DNA of 64,000 nt from NCBI RefSeq assembly GCF_001078055.1, contig NZ_CP010777.1, forward strand, positions 2,068,408 to 2,132,407, written 5' to 3'. Source of the stretch: Rufibacter radiotolerans (lineage in GTDB: Bacteria; Bacteroidota; Bacteroidia; Cytophagales; Hymenobacteraceae). The notes below the pieces were generated by a model that was given only the letters and a program-made list of their open reading frames with translations, ran no database searches and was not told where the DNA came from. Both the position numbers and the translations under genes were made by a program. Positions 24,624-32,912 of this stretch are shown here, piece by piece (position 1 is the stretch's first letter; the number at the start of each line of letters is the position of its first letter).

Positions 24624-25385
24624 TCAGGAAAAGAGGCGCTTGGCGTTGACCGTTGTGGCCGCGGCAACCTCGTCTAAGGTAATACTTTTGATGTCCGCTA
24701 TGCGCTGCGCCACATACGGGAGGTAAGAAGGCTCGTTCCGCTTCCCGCGTTTGGGCACCGGCGCAAGATACGGACTGTCGGTTTCCAATACCAGATGTTT
24801 TAAATCAATTGCCTGTAAAACCGGCTCCAGGCCTCCGTTCTTAAAGGTGCTTACCCCGCCTATGCCTAACAGAAAGTTCACGTCCAAGGCCGCCTGGGCG
24901 TCTTCTACGGTTCCTGAAAAACAGTGGAAGATACCTCTCAGCGTACCATCCTGCTGTTCTTTGATTATCTGGAGCGTATCTGAAAAGGCGTCTCTGGTAT
25001 GCAATACAATGGGAATCTGGTATTTCTTAGCCCAACCGCATTGAATCCTGAGCGCTTCCTGCTGCTCCTTCACAAAGGTTTTGTCCCAGTAATAATCCAG
25101 GCCGGCCTCCCCTATTCCCTTAAAGGAGCGCTGCTCAAACTGGCTTTCTAACTGGGTAAGCACTTGCCTGAAATCTTGGAAAACGTGGCACGGGTGAAGG
25201 CCTAACAACGAGTGGCACCAGGGGTGGTCTTTCTCCAACTGGAGCATGGTGTCCAGCGAAGCAAGGTCAATGTTCGGCATGTAAATTTCAGCTACCCCCG
25301 CCGCCTGGGCACGCTGAAGCATCTCCTCCCGGTCCTGGGCGAAATCTGGGGAGAAGACGTGCGCGTGAGAATCTATATAGGTCAT
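24624..25385 (-). CDS. TatD-family metal-dependent hydrolase
   Basis: 253 residues from ATG 25385 (a TTG at 25403 gives 6 more). Metal ligands of the TIM barrel are visible: YIDSHAHVF (HxH), GEAGLDYYW, VLHTRDA, HCFSG and LETDSPYLAP. TatD proteins are Mg-dependent 3'-5' DNases/RNases involved in DNA repair or RNA turnover. The gene sits directly upstream of the asparaginase gene with a 4-base gap, likely one transcript. Confidence 0.94.
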   Translation of the reverse strand: MTYIDSHAHVFSPDFAQDREEMLQRAQAAGVAEIYMPNIDLASLDTMLQLEKDHPWCHSLLGLHPCHVFQDFRQVLTQLESQFEQRSFKGIGEAGLDYYWDKTFVKEQQEALRIQCGWAKKYQIPIVLHTRDAFSDTLQIIKEQQDGTLRGIFHCFSGTVEDAQAALDVNFLLGIGGVSTFKNGGLEPVLQAIDLKHLVLETDSPYLAPVPKRGKRNEPSYLPYVAQRIADIKSITLDEVAAATTVNAKRLFS

Positions 25386-25410
25386 AGGTAATGGTAAACT
25401 CAAGCGTTCT

Positions 25411-25446
25411 GTTTTAGGGCCGTTTTTGGTAAAACAGGCCTAAAAC
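25411..25446. repeat. GTTTT-palindrome family, copy 6
   Basis: GTTTTAGGGCCGTTTT opposite AAAACAGGCCTAAAAC with two mismatched positions. Between the tatD start and the end of the upstream glycosyltransferase gene. Confidence 0.85.
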
Positions 25447-25519
25447 GCAAAGATACGGTTTTAGGAAACGACAGCGCTTTACTTTTTCCAGTAGGGCTGC
25501 TTCTGCCCTTTCCTCTTGC

Positions 25520-26611
25520 CTAATACTGGCGGCCCTTCCACTTTATCTTTATAGGCAAAAACAGAAGCACCAGTAATACCACAGAATTAAACAGCACATA
25601 CCCTTCCAGCAAAACCAAGTCTATCCAATTGGTCTTACGGCCGGCATGCCGGAGGCAAAGATGCACGAAAACGCTCTGGCAAAGAACCTTTAGCAGATAA
25701 ACCGTAGTCCCGAAGGCCAAAGGAGCTTTCAGGAAAAACGGAATCCAGACCGGGTAAAAGGCGGTATGGATGGCTAGCAACACCCACATGTACCAGGGCA
25801 AATGAAAGGAGCCGCGCATCCAGCGCCGGCGTTGCTGGTACAAGGTTTTCAGATCTGGGGCGGGTGCTGAGACAGCTAAGGTTTCAGGGCAGTACACATT
25901 GGCGCTTTTATAGCCTTTGGCCAGAACCTGCCGGAACAGCTGCACATCTTCAGTGATAGAAAATGGAATTCCGGCGTAGCCTCCCACCGCCTCATAGGCA
26001 TGGCGGGTCACCAGCATGTTATTGCCCATGGAGGAAACGGGCAGTTTGCGGTCAGCGACTACCTGCATCAATCCCAGCGCATACAGCCAGTCCAATGATT
26101 GGAGCCGGTCAAACAACCGGGTTCCTTTGGTGGTGGTAATGCCGGTGACAATACCGGTTTCAGCCTTTAAGTTTTTAAGTAGCGTTTCTATCCAAAGAAC
26201 CGGGACCTCAATATCGGCGTCCGTGAAAAAGAAAAGATCTGTGGTGGCTTTCTGGGAGAGTTGCGCCAGTACATTGGGTTTGCCTTTAGTACCGCGCAGA
26301 TCATAGGTGATGGGCAGGCATGAAACGTAGGGATGATGCTGCGCAAATTCCTCTACTAGGGCCTGGGTTTGGTCCGTGGACCGGTCATTGCCTACCAACA
26401 CCTCCACCTTCTCTTTAGGGTACTGCAACCGGTCAATGGCTTGCAGGCATGTAAGGATATGCTTCTCCTCGTTTCGGGCGGCAATGAGGATACTGATTCT
26501 GGGGAAGTGCTGCAAGGGTGGCACCACCGGCTCTTTTCTCTGCCACCACAGTACCAGCAAGAGCAGGAAAAGGGTGAAATACAGAACAAAAAAACCAAGG
26601 GTGAATAACAT
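25520..26611 (-). CDS. membrane glycosyltransferase, family 2
   Basis: 363 residues. Short N-terminal TM segment (LGFFVLYFTLFLLLLVLWW), GT-A domain with ISILIAARNEEKHILTCLQA, nucleotide-binding VLVGNDRSTDQTQ, the DxD-type FFFTDADIEVP, acceptor-site SITEDVQLFR and QQRRRWMRGSF (Q/RxxRW), then C-terminal TM helices. This is the architecture of processive or lipid-linked GT2 enzymes at the inner membrane. The polysaccharide deacetylase gene lies 3 bases upstream, so the pair may build and modify the same envelope glycan (inference). Confidence 0.92.
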   Translation of the reverse strand: MLFTLGFFVLYFTLFLLLLVLWWQRKEPVVPPLQHFPRISILIAARNEEKHILTCLQAIDRLQYPKEKVEVLVGNDRSTDQTQALVEEFAQHHPYVSCLPITYDLRGTKGKPNVLAQLSQKATTDLFFFTDADIEVPVLWIETLLKNLKAETGIVTGITTTKGTRLFDRLQSLDWLYALGLMQVVADRKLPVSSMGNNMLVTRHAYEAVGGYAGIPFSITEDVQLFRQVLAKGYKSANVYCPETLAVSAPAPDLKTLYQQRRRWMRGSFHLPWYMWVLLAIHTAFYPVWIPFFLKAPLAFGTTVYLLKVLCQSVFVHLCLRHAGRKTNWIDLVLLEGYVLFNSVVLLVLLFLPIKIKWKGRQY

Positions 26612-26614
26612 GCC

Positions 26615-27250
26615 TTACAGGGTTTGGAAACTGTATCCCAGCGAAGAGAAATGCTCCAGCAACCTGGGTAAAACGTACCTTAGGTTGCGCTCCGCCTTCA
26701 GGCTATCATGCAGCACCACCACGCCACCAGGTTGAATAGAAGCAATAGTTTTGCGCAGACATTCTTCTGGGGAAAGCGTCTGGTCAAAATCATAGGCCAG
26801 ACTGCTCCACATTACTACCTGATACTCTGGTTGCAGCGTACGCAGATGCCGCAGCGTGAGTTGGCCATGGGGCGGCCGGAAAAGTTTTGTTTGGGTAGCA
26901 GGCCTTTCAAGTGTTTCTAACACCTCTTGGCATTTGGTCACTTGCGCAAAGTACGCGACTGGGGAAAGTTGCCAGGCTTTTACGTGCTGGTGGGTGTGGT
27001 TGGCCAGCATATGGCCTTGCTTCATGACTTGCGTAGCAATTTCTTTATGGCGCTCCAGATTCTCCCCTACGCAGAAAAAGGTGGCCTTGGCCTGGTAAGC
27101 CGCTAACTGGTCCAACACAAAAGGCGTAACCTCCGGAATGGGGCCATCATCAAAGGTCAGGTAAAGGGTTTTCTCCTTTGCAGGTCTTCGCCACCAAACC
27201 TTTGGAAAAAGCCAGGGCATAAAGAAGGGAGTCTTAAAGAATCTAACCAC
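26615..27250 (-). CDS. NodB-type polysaccharide deacetylase
   Basis: 211 residues from a GTG start at 27250; the first residues RFFKTPFFMPWLFPKVWWR resemble the start of related Bacteroidota proteins (from memory). NodB motifs in order: TFDDGP (catalytic base and metal Asp), ANHTHQH (metal His pair), RPPHGQ (Arg of the active site) and VVLHDS (catalytic His). Family enzymes remove N- or O-acetyl groups from chitin-like, peptidoglycan or exopolysaccharide chains. A hydrophobic N-terminal stretch could anchor it. Coupled to the GT2 gene downstream. Confidence 0.93.
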   Translation of the reverse strand: MVRFFKTPFFMPWLFPKVWWRRPAKEKTLYLTFDDGPIPEVTPFVLDQLAAYQAKATFFCVGENLERHKEIATQVMKQGHMLANHTHQHVKAWQLSPVAYFAQVTKCQEVLETLERPATQTKLFRPPHGQLTLRHLRTLQPEYQVVMWSSLAYDFDQTLSPEECLRKTIASIQPGGVVVLHDSLKAERNLRYVLPRLLEHFSSLGYSFQTL

Positions 27251-27324
27251 TTTTTACAGGTATGCCTGGGTGAAAACGGAATCTGAAGGAATGCCTTATT
27301 GGAAGAATTTGCCTGGTTCCCTAA

Positions 27325-28548
27325 CTATTTGAACCGGCAGGAAAGCAAGGTAATATCATCACTGAAGGTCTCATCACTGTTATAGGCGTTGATCTCCTTC
27401 AAGAGCTGCGTATGGATGTTGCGCGAGCTGACGTATCGACAGTTTTGCAGCACCCGGATGGTATTCTCCAGCCCAAACTCGTCTTCATCATGGTTGAATA
27501 CCTCCGTAAGGCCGTCTGTGTAGCAAAATACAAAAGACTGCGGCGGAACCAGCACCTTGGTTACCGACAGAAACGGGAGCTCATCAAAAATTCCCAGCAT
27601 GGTACACCCTTCTTCCAGCAACTTGTAGGTGTTGTTGTCATACAAAAGAATAGAGGCATTGTGGCCCGCATTCACGTAACTCAGCTCCCGGGTCACGCGG
27701 TTGTAGATACCCAGAAAACAGGTGATGAATTTCTCCGCGATCGCGTTGCGATAGATCAGATCATTCAGCTCACTGACAATAGTATTCAGGTTGGTGGTCT
27801 GCCGCAGGATAGTCCGGATACCCGCCTGAAAGTTAGACATGAGCAGGGAGGCCGGAACGCCTTTGCCAGATACGTCTGCCACGCAGAAAAGGAACTGGTC
27901 CTCGTCTATGGGAATGAAATCATAGTAATCGCCGCCAATGGAGGAGTGCGGAATGTAGGTGGCGTGAATGGCCACGTCTTTGTTATTGGGCAGTGACTTG
28001 GGAAAGAGCATGTTCTGTACCTCGCGGGCAATTTCAATCTCTTTCCGCATGGCCTCCTGGGTAAGGCGGTGGCGCTCTAAACGGCGGTTTTCCATGGCCA
28101 CCAGAATGATGTTACTCAGGGTCTGCACGAAGCTTAAGGCACCCAGGGTGGTGTAGTAGGCATGCACGTTGCCAATCATGACAAAGGCCAGAATGCGGTT
28201 GTTGTGCATAATGGGTATGACCGTCTCAAAGTCATGCCAGCGCTTGTCAATGTTTAACTTGGCCAGTGAGGTGATTTCCCTTAGTTCGGTGACGGCCTCC
28301 GGCAATTCTATTTCCCTGAAGTTGTGTTCCGTACCAAATAATACCTTGCACTCCCATTTCTCATCAATGAGAAAAAGGGACAGGCGCCTGATGTTCAGCT
28401 GCGCTAGCAGGGTAAAATGGTAAATTTTGTAGAGGGCTTCTTCCGGGAGGTTGTTGTTGATGGCCTTGGTAATCTCCAACAGGGCAGCCAATTCCAACTT
28501 CTTCAGGTTCAACTCCTGCTCTACTGTAGGAAACTTCAATTCAGACAT
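27325..28548 (-). CDS. SpoIIE/RsbU-type PP2C phosphatase with GAF-like sensor
   Basis: 407 residues. The N-terminal ~190 residues form a GAF-like sensory domain preceded by a helical segment. The C-terminal catalytic domain has IGGDYYDFIPIDEDQFLFCV then ADVSGKGVPASLLMSNFQAG, AGHNASILL and CYTDGLTEVFNHD, the metal-binding Asp/Gly motifs of PP2C-like SpoIIE phosphatases. These enzymes usually dephosphorylate an anti-sigma-factor antagonist or similar STAS protein. No STAS or kinase partner gene lies nearby in the window, so the substrate is unknown. Confidence 0.92.
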   Translation of the reverse strand: MSELKFPTVEQELNLKKLELAALLEITKAINNNLPEEALYKIYHFTLLAQLNIRRLSLFLIDEKWECKVLFGTEHNFREIELPEAVTELREITSLAKLNIDKRWHDFETVIPIMHNNRILAFVMIGNVHAYYTTLGALSFVQTLSNIILVAMENRRLERHRLTQEAMRKEIEIAREVQNMLFPKSLPNNKDVAIHATYIPHSSIGGDYYDFIPIDEDQFLFCVADVSGKGVPASLLMSNFQAGIRTILRQTTNLNTIVSELNDLIYRNAIAEKFITCFLGIYNRVTRELSYVNAGHNASILLYDNNTYKLLEEGCTMLGIFDELPFLSVTKVLVPPQSFVFCYTDGLTEVFNHDEDEFGLENTIRVLQNCRYVSSRNIHTQLLKEINAYNSDETFSDDITLLSCRFK

Positions 28549-28737
28549 TTGCTTTTGAGACTTTTAGGATTCATTCACAACCCAAGAGTGGTATTTCACC
28601 AGATTAAACTTGTAAATTTTAATTCCGGCAGATACAGGACAAAGAAACTAAAAAAATACCGCTGCACATTCCATTTCATAGAAAACCTTTTTTCCTACTA
28701 TTTAAAGCCAGGCAAACCTAATGTAGGTGTAAGGCTG

Positions 28738-28772
28738 GTTTTGGTTTGTTTTCGGGAAAACGGGCCCAAAAC
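28738..28772. repeat. GTTTT-palindrome family, copy 7
   Basis: GTTTTGGTTTGTTTT opposite AAAACGGGCCCAAAAC around CGGG; the left arm has diverged in the G/C block. Lies between the SpoIIE-type and small-protein genes. Confidence 0.8.
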
Positions 28773-28842
28773 GGAATTTGCTATCCGTTGCCTTTCAGAA
28801 ATAAAACGGTGAATGAAAGCAAATTATATGTAACTGAAAGGC

Positions 28843-29100
28843 CTACCGGGAGTTATGCGCCAACAATCCTTCTTTGGTGGCCAGGAAAAAATAGTGGTGC
28901 CCCTCCTGCTCAAAATGCACCGTGTCAAAAGGCACCACGGTATCCTGGTCGGGGAAAAGGCACTTGATGTAGTTATTCCCAATCAGGTCCCTGAGTGCCT
29001 CGCGCAGGGCGAGTTCAGGCAGCCCAATTCTGGACTGCAATTCCTCAAAAGAGGTGACGAAATAAAGCTCGTCCAGAATATCAAACTCCTGATCTGTCAT
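28843..29100 (-). CDS. small winged-helix-like protein
   Basis: 85 residues from ATG 29100 (MTDQEFDILDELYFV), which overlaps the glycosyltransferase stop as TCAT/ATGA; the frame continues upstream only as an antisense of that gene. The pattern SFEELQSRIGLPELALREAL followed by DLIGNNYIKCLF reads like a helix-turn-helix plus wing. No named family recognised; a conserved small regulatory or partner protein is plausible. Translationally coupled to the GT2 gene, so probably works with the envelope cluster. Confidence 0.7.
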   Translation of the reverse strand: MTDQEFDILDELYFVTSFEELQSRIGLPELALREALRDLIGNNYIKCLFPDQDTVVPFDTVHFEQEGHHYFFLATKEGLLAHNSR

Positions 29101-30233
29101 GCGGTTTTCAGTTGGCGGCCTTTCCAGGCGTAACTCCCTTTCAGGCCTAACAAGGCGGTTAAAAGGATATACGGCCCGTACACAATTTGTAATAACACCA
29201 GGTGCCAAAGTAAGGTCTTTTTACCAAAAAAGCCTAAAACTGGATAAAGTAGCACGGTATCTGCCCCTAACTTTAACACAATTGCCGATGCTGCTGCCCA
29301 CCAAGGCCAAAGTCCTGCAAAAGCGGTCATCCCCACCCCAAGCACAGCTAAATTGGCCCCTAACACCAGCAGCGCAAGCAGGCGTGAAGAAAACGTTTCA
29401 TAGTGCTTCCACTTGCTGGCCCACCTGATGCGTTGCTGAAGGAACTGCATCACTGTGGCTGCTGGGGGCGTACGCACAATGGCCTCCTTTGCTTTGGCAA
29501 AAGCTACCCTTCCCGGAAACCGTTGGTGGATCTTGTGGAGCAGGAACTCATCATCGCCGGAGGGGATCTGTGCATTGCCTTCAAAACCATTGACGGCGTA
29601 AAAGGCCTCCTTTTCATACGCCAGGTTAGCACCGTTGCACATAGTAGGTTTCTGCAAACCAATGGACGCCGCCCCCACCCCAATCAAGGCTGAAAACTCC
29701 AGGGCCTGCACCTTTTGCCAAAGGGAATGGGTGGGTGCGTACTGCACCGGACCACTAATGATTTTAGGGGATTGTGTGTGTCTCACCTGGTTTAGGGCTG
29801 ACAACCAGTGCTGAGAAACGCGGCAATCTCCGTCGGTGCACACGATCCATTCGCCTTGGGCGGCCTGGATGCCTACTTCCACGGCGGCCTTCTTTTGCCT
29901 TTTTCCTGGGAAAGTGGCTAACGACAGAAAGGTAATTGAAAGAGAGGAATGGGCCTGGAATTGCTGGACTAGGTAAGCGGTTTGGTCTTCGGAGTGGTCA
30001 TCTACCACCAACACCTCAAAGGAATGAGCGGGGTATTGCTGATTTTCCAGGTCCTGAAGCAAGATTAAAATATTCTGCGCCTCATTGCGAACCGGAATGA
30101 TCACGGAAAAGAAGGCCGGCGTTGCGGCTTCTTCTATGGATACCGTAGGCAATTGGGTCCAGGCCCACCAACACCGGAGGACCACCGCAGCGTACAGCCC
30201 GATCACCAGAAACGCCAGCAGAACAGACATCAC
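29097..30233 (-). CDS. membrane glycosyltransferase, family 2 (second)
   Basis: 378 residues. N-terminal TM segment, GT-A core FSVIIPVRNEAQNILILLQD, VLVVDDHSEDQT, CTDGDCRVSQHW (DxD), GDDEFLLHKI and QQRIRWASKW, then three C-terminal TM helices. Similar plan to the enzyme at 25520 but clearly a distinct sequence. Its start overlaps the stop of the LPG-synthase-like gene (ATGA), and its stop overlaps the small protein start, so the three genes are a coupled set. Product glycan unknown. Confidence 0.92.
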   Translation of the reverse strand: MMSVLLAFLVIGLYAAVVLRCWWAWTQLPTVSIEEAATPAFFSVIIPVRNEAQNILILLQDLENQQYPAHSFEVLVVDDHSEDQTAYLVQQFQAHSSLSITFLSLATFPGKRQKKAAVEVGIQAAQGEWIVCTDGDCRVSQHWLSALNQVRHTQSPKIISGPVQYAPTHSLWQKVQALEFSALIGVGAASIGLQKPTMCNGANLAYEKEAFYAVNGFEGNAQIPSGDDEFLLHKIHQRFPGRVAFAKAKEAIVRTPPAATVMQFLQQRIRWASKWKHYETFSSRLLALLVLGANLAVLGVGMTAFAGLWPWWAAASAIVLKLGADTVLLYPVLGFFGKKTLLWHLVLLQIVYGPYILLTALLGLKGSYAWKGRQLKTA

Positions 30234-31240
30234 CTGGTACGGGAAAGTTTAAGCGGTAAAACAAAAACCAGTCCCAGCAGGCTGGGCAAGGCAATGTTCA
30301 AGGCCCACAAAGAAAGGCTGGCGCCCAGCACCAATAGCGGGTCCTGCCCCATCATCCCAAAAAAGTGCATGGCAGAAAGCTCGCGCATGCCAATATCGGC
30401 CAGGGCATTAATGGAGGGCACCGCCGATTTTAACAGGAAGGTACCAGCCACGCCCCAGGCATATTCCTGCACCGAGAGCCGCACCCCAAAGGCCCACAAC
30501 AGCAACCCAAACTGGGCCATGAAAACCAGATACCGTACCCCGGAAATCCAGAGCACTTTCCTGAGCTCAGGCCCTGAATACTGGCCTACCACCGCAAAGT
30601 AGTGCACCCAGCGCCGCAGCACCGGGATCTTCTCCAGGAAATTAATGGCCCCCTGAAAGCTAAACAGCAAGGCCAGCGCCCACCCGTTCAAAAACAGCAG
30701 ACCCAAGGCCACAGACACCCCTACCGGTGAAGCCAGGGGCACGTAGAATTTAAACACGAAATAGGCGATGGCCCCAGACCCCGCCAACACGGTGGCATAT
30801 AGCTGGCAAAGGCGGCCCAGCAGGATGGCACCAATGGCGTCGGTACGGTTGTCTTTGTGGAGGGTTAAAATGCGACCGGCGTAGTCCCCTACCCGATTAG
30901 GGGTCACAAACCCCAGGGTGAGGCCCACCAGCACCGCCCGGTAGGCTTCCAGGAAAGAGATCTTTTCTATTTTCTGGGAAAGGTATTGCCATTTGGCGGC
31001 CTCTACCCCCCAGTTTACCGGCAACAGCGCCGCGGCAACCAAAATGGCTCCCCAACTGCTGTGCCATACCTGTTGCAAGGTATCTCCGGAAAAAGCGCTA
31101 TTGGTCCTGGCCTCTGAAATGGCGTGAAACAGGTAATACAGGGTTAAAGCAAAGACCGACAGCTTCCCAAGCCAGCCCAAAAACCGACGGGATACCAGCA
31201 GATTGCCAGATTGTTTGTATTTTTGCACCTCATGATTCAT
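30230..31240 (-). CDS. LPG synthase TM-region-like membrane protein
   Basis: 336 residues, about eight hydrophobic helices; SAWGAILVAAALLPVNWGVE-like region, LTLGFVTPNRVGDYAGRILT and SVPSINALADIGMRELSAMH are the conserved blocks of the lysylphosphatidylglycerol synthase transmembrane family (UPF0104 type). Family members flip or aminoacylate lipids; this one lacks the soluble aminoacyl-transferase domain, so a lipid or glycan flippase role is more likely (inference). Its 5' end overlaps the start of ruvC on the other strand by 9 bases. Confidence 0.87.
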   Translation of the reverse strand: MNHEVQKYKQSGNLLVSRRFLGWLGKLSVFALTLYYLFHAISEARTNSAFSGDTLQQVWHSSWGAILVAAALLPVNWGVEAAKWQYLSQKIEKISFLEAYRAVLVGLTLGFVTPNRVGDYAGRILTLHKDNRTDAIGAILLGRLCQLYATVLAGSGAIAYFVFKFYVPLASPVGVSVALGLLFLNGWALALLFSFQGAINFLEKIPVLRRWVHYFAVVGQYSGPELRKVLWISGVRYLVFMAQFGLLLWAFGVRLSVQEYAWGVAGTFLLKSAVPSINALADIGMRELSAMHFFGMMGQDPLLVLGASLSLWALNIALPSLLGLVFVLPLKLSRTR

Positions 31241-31804
31241 TCTACCCCAGTTCTTCCCAATAATAAGTTAATCTTAGGCATTGACCCCGGCACCAACGTC
31301 ATGGGCTACGGCCTCATTGAGGTGAACGGATCTAAGATTACCGTGCTCCAATACGGCGTGCTGCAACTGAAAAGCTATGCCAACCACGCCATTAAACTAA
31401 AAAAGATCTTTGACGCCACCCTTCGGCTCATCACTGAATACCTTCCGGATGAACTAGCCATTGAGGCACCTTTCTACGGCACCAACGTGCAGTCCATGCT
31501 CAAGTTGGGCCGCGCGCAGGGCGTAGCCATTGCCGCCGCCCTGTCCCGTGACATCCCGTATGTGGAATATGCCCCAAAGAAAGTAAAACAATCTGTGACC
31601 GGCAACGGGAACGCCTCTAAAGAGCAGGTAGCCTCCATGCTGCTCCAGATCCTGAAAATCAAAGAAGCCCCCAAATTCCTGGATGCCACAGATGCTCTGG
31701 CCGTGGCCCTATGCCACCACTACCAGCAGGGTAACAACCAGAAAGCCGGCGGTAAATCCTGGAAAGCCTTCCTCACAGAGAATCCAGACCGGATGTCCAA
31801 GTAG
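31232..31804 (+). CDS. ruvC: Holliday junction resolvase RuvC
   Basis: 190 residues from ATG 31232. LILGIDPGTNVMGYGLIEV carries the first catalytic Asp, AIEAPFYGTNVQSMLKLGRA the Glu, and DATDALAVALCHHY the closing Asp pair. RuvC cleaves four-way junctions with RuvAB. The upstream in-frame codons are in the 5' end of the opposing gene, so the two genes start head to head and overlap by 9 bases. A TATTTTTG box (31218-31225) just 6 bases before the ATG hints at a very short or absent leader. Ends in a convergent gap with an elaborate palindrome. Confidence 0.96.
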   Translation: MIHSTPVLPNNKLILGIDPGTNVMGYGLIEVNGSKITVLQYGVLQLKSYANHAIKLKKIFDATLRLITEYLPDELAIEAPFYGTNVQSMLKLGRAQGVAIAAALSRDIPYVEYAPKKVKQSVTGNGNASKEQVASMLLQILKIKEAPKFLDATDALAVALCHHYQQGNNQKAGGKSWKAFLTENPDRMSK

Positions 31805-31962
31805 TTGCTAGTGATTAGTTTTTAGTGGTAAGTTTTTTATAAAGTAGTTCGGTCCGTTTTGGGCCTGTTTTCAGGAAAACAGGCCCAAAACGGACCGAAC
31901 TACTTTTACTGGTGTTAATAAACCCTCCATGTTTTGTGGGCTAGCAACTAAAAACTAATCAC
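31804..31962. repeat. nested inverted repeats around palindrome copy 8
   Basis: An outer 16-bp repeat (GTGATTAGTTTTTAGT at 31811-31826; complement at 31947-31962) encloses palindrome copy 8. GTTGCTAG at 31804-31811 also has its complement at 31941-31948. It fills nearly the whole ruvC/HIT gap. Confidence 0.85.
31841..31906. repeat. GTTTT-palindrome family, copy 8 (31-bp perfect arms)
   Basis: Arms 31841-31871 and 31876-31906 are exact complements with a CAGG loop, the longest in the window. The family core is extended outward by AAAGTAGTTCGGTCC and its complement. Confidence 0.97.
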
Positions 31963-31968
31963 CAACAA

Positions 31969-32361
31969 CTAAAAGGCCTGTCTGATCTTCTCCGCTATCT
32001 CCTCCATTTCAGAAGCCTCTAGCTTTAGTTTAGGGTGACTGAAATTCATGTCAGACATTTGGTTCATGGGCACCAGGTGAATGTGGGCGTGTGGCACTTC
32101 CAGGCCAATGACAGCCACTCCTATTCGCACGCAGGGTACGACTTTCTTAACCGCCACAGCCACTTTCTGGGCAAACTTATGCAAATCACCCAGGGTGTCT
32201 GGGTCCAGGTCAAATATGTAATCTACCGGCTCTTTAGGAATAACCAGCGTATGGCCTTTCACCATGGGGAACACATCTAAAAAAGCAAGGAAACGATCAT
32301 CTTCCAGCACTTTGTAGGCTGGAATCTCGCCGCTGATTATTTTTGAGAAGATGGTGGCCAT
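31969..32361 (-). CDS. HIT-family nucleotide hydrolase/transferase
   Basis: 130 residues. The HIT active-site motif reads PHAHIHLVP; the N-terminal IFSKIISGEIPAYKVLED is typical of the Hint/protein kinase C inhibitor branch. Such proteins hydrolyse AMP-linked nucleotides (for example adenosine phosphoramidates). It follows greA by 11 bases on the same strand and is likely cotranscribed. Metal-binding N-terminal CxxC found in some members is absent. Confidence 0.95.
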   Translation of the reverse strand: MATIFSKIISGEIPAYKVLEDDRFLAFLDVFPMVKGHTLVIPKEPVDYIFDLDPDTLGDLHKFAQKVAVAVKKVVPCVRIGVAVIGLEVPHAHIHLVPMNQMSDMNFSHPKLKLEASEMEEIAEKIRQAF

Positions 32362-32372
32362 GGCAGAGCGGA

Positions 32373-32846
32373 TTAACGGCTGATGTCAAGGATTTCAAAA
32401 CGGAGTTTACCGGCCGGAACCGTGATCTCCGCTATCTCCCCTACTGATTTCCCCAGCAAGCCTTTGCCGATGGGTGATTTCACGGAGATTTTGCCCGCGC
32501 CCAGGTTGGCCTCTTCCTCGGCTACCAGGGTATACACCATTTCCATGTTGTTGTTCAGGTTCTTCAGCTTGACCTTTGAGAGAATAAGGGCCTTGGAAAG
32601 GTCCATGTTGGTCTCATCTATCAGGCGGGCATTGCCCAGCACTTCCTCCAGTTTAGATATCTTCAGTTCCAAGTGGCCTTGGGCATCCTTGGCCGCATCA
32701 TATTCCGCGTTCTCGCTTAGATCGCCTTTGTCACGGGCCTCAGCCAGTTGGTGGGCAACCGCAGAGCGACCTTTGGTTTTAAGTTCATGTAACTCTTCCT
32801 TCAGTTTCTGTAATCCCTCCGGAGTGTAATAAGATACTGTTGCCAT
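32373..32846 (-). CDS. greA: transcription elongation factor GreA
   Basis: 157 residues. The N-terminal coiled coil (GLQKLKEELHELKTKGRSAV ... DLSENAEYDAAKDAQGHLEL) carries the acidic tip residues D and E of the DLSENAEYDAAK loop that stimulate transcript cleavage by backtracked RNA polymerase. The C-terminal FKBP-like domain ends SVGEIAEITVPAGKLRFEIL. A strong hairpin plus U-tract lies 27 bases before the ATG on the coding strand, so the gene may be controlled by attenuation. HIT gene downstream. Confidence 0.96.
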   Translation of the reverse strand: MATVSYYTPEGLQKLKEELHELKTKGRSAVAHQLAEARDKGDLSENAEYDAAKDAQGHLELKISKLEEVLGNARLIDETNMDLSKALILSKVKLKNLNNNMEMVYTLVAEEEANLGAGKISVKSPIGKGLLGKSVGEIAEITVPAGKLRFEILDISR

Positions 32847-32872
32847 ATCTGTAATGGGTTAGTACAATGTTT

Positions 32873-32912
32873 AAAAAAAAGAAGAACGGCCTTCCGCTTG
32901 GAGACCGTTCTT
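32873..32912 (-). terminator. terminator-like hairpin in the greA leader
   Basis: On the minus strand AAGAACGG and CCGTTCTT pair, with further pairing inside (GGTCTCC with GGAAGGCC), followed by CTTTTTTTT. It ends 27 bases upstream of the greA ATG and no minus-strand gene precedes it, so it is an attenuator candidate rather than an ordinary gene end. Confidence 0.75.

Noticed and set aside
31804-31962. Possible small transposon or MITE between ruvC and the HIT gene
   Set aside because: Nested inverted repeats are present, but no target-site duplication or transposase was seen; treated as repeats instead.
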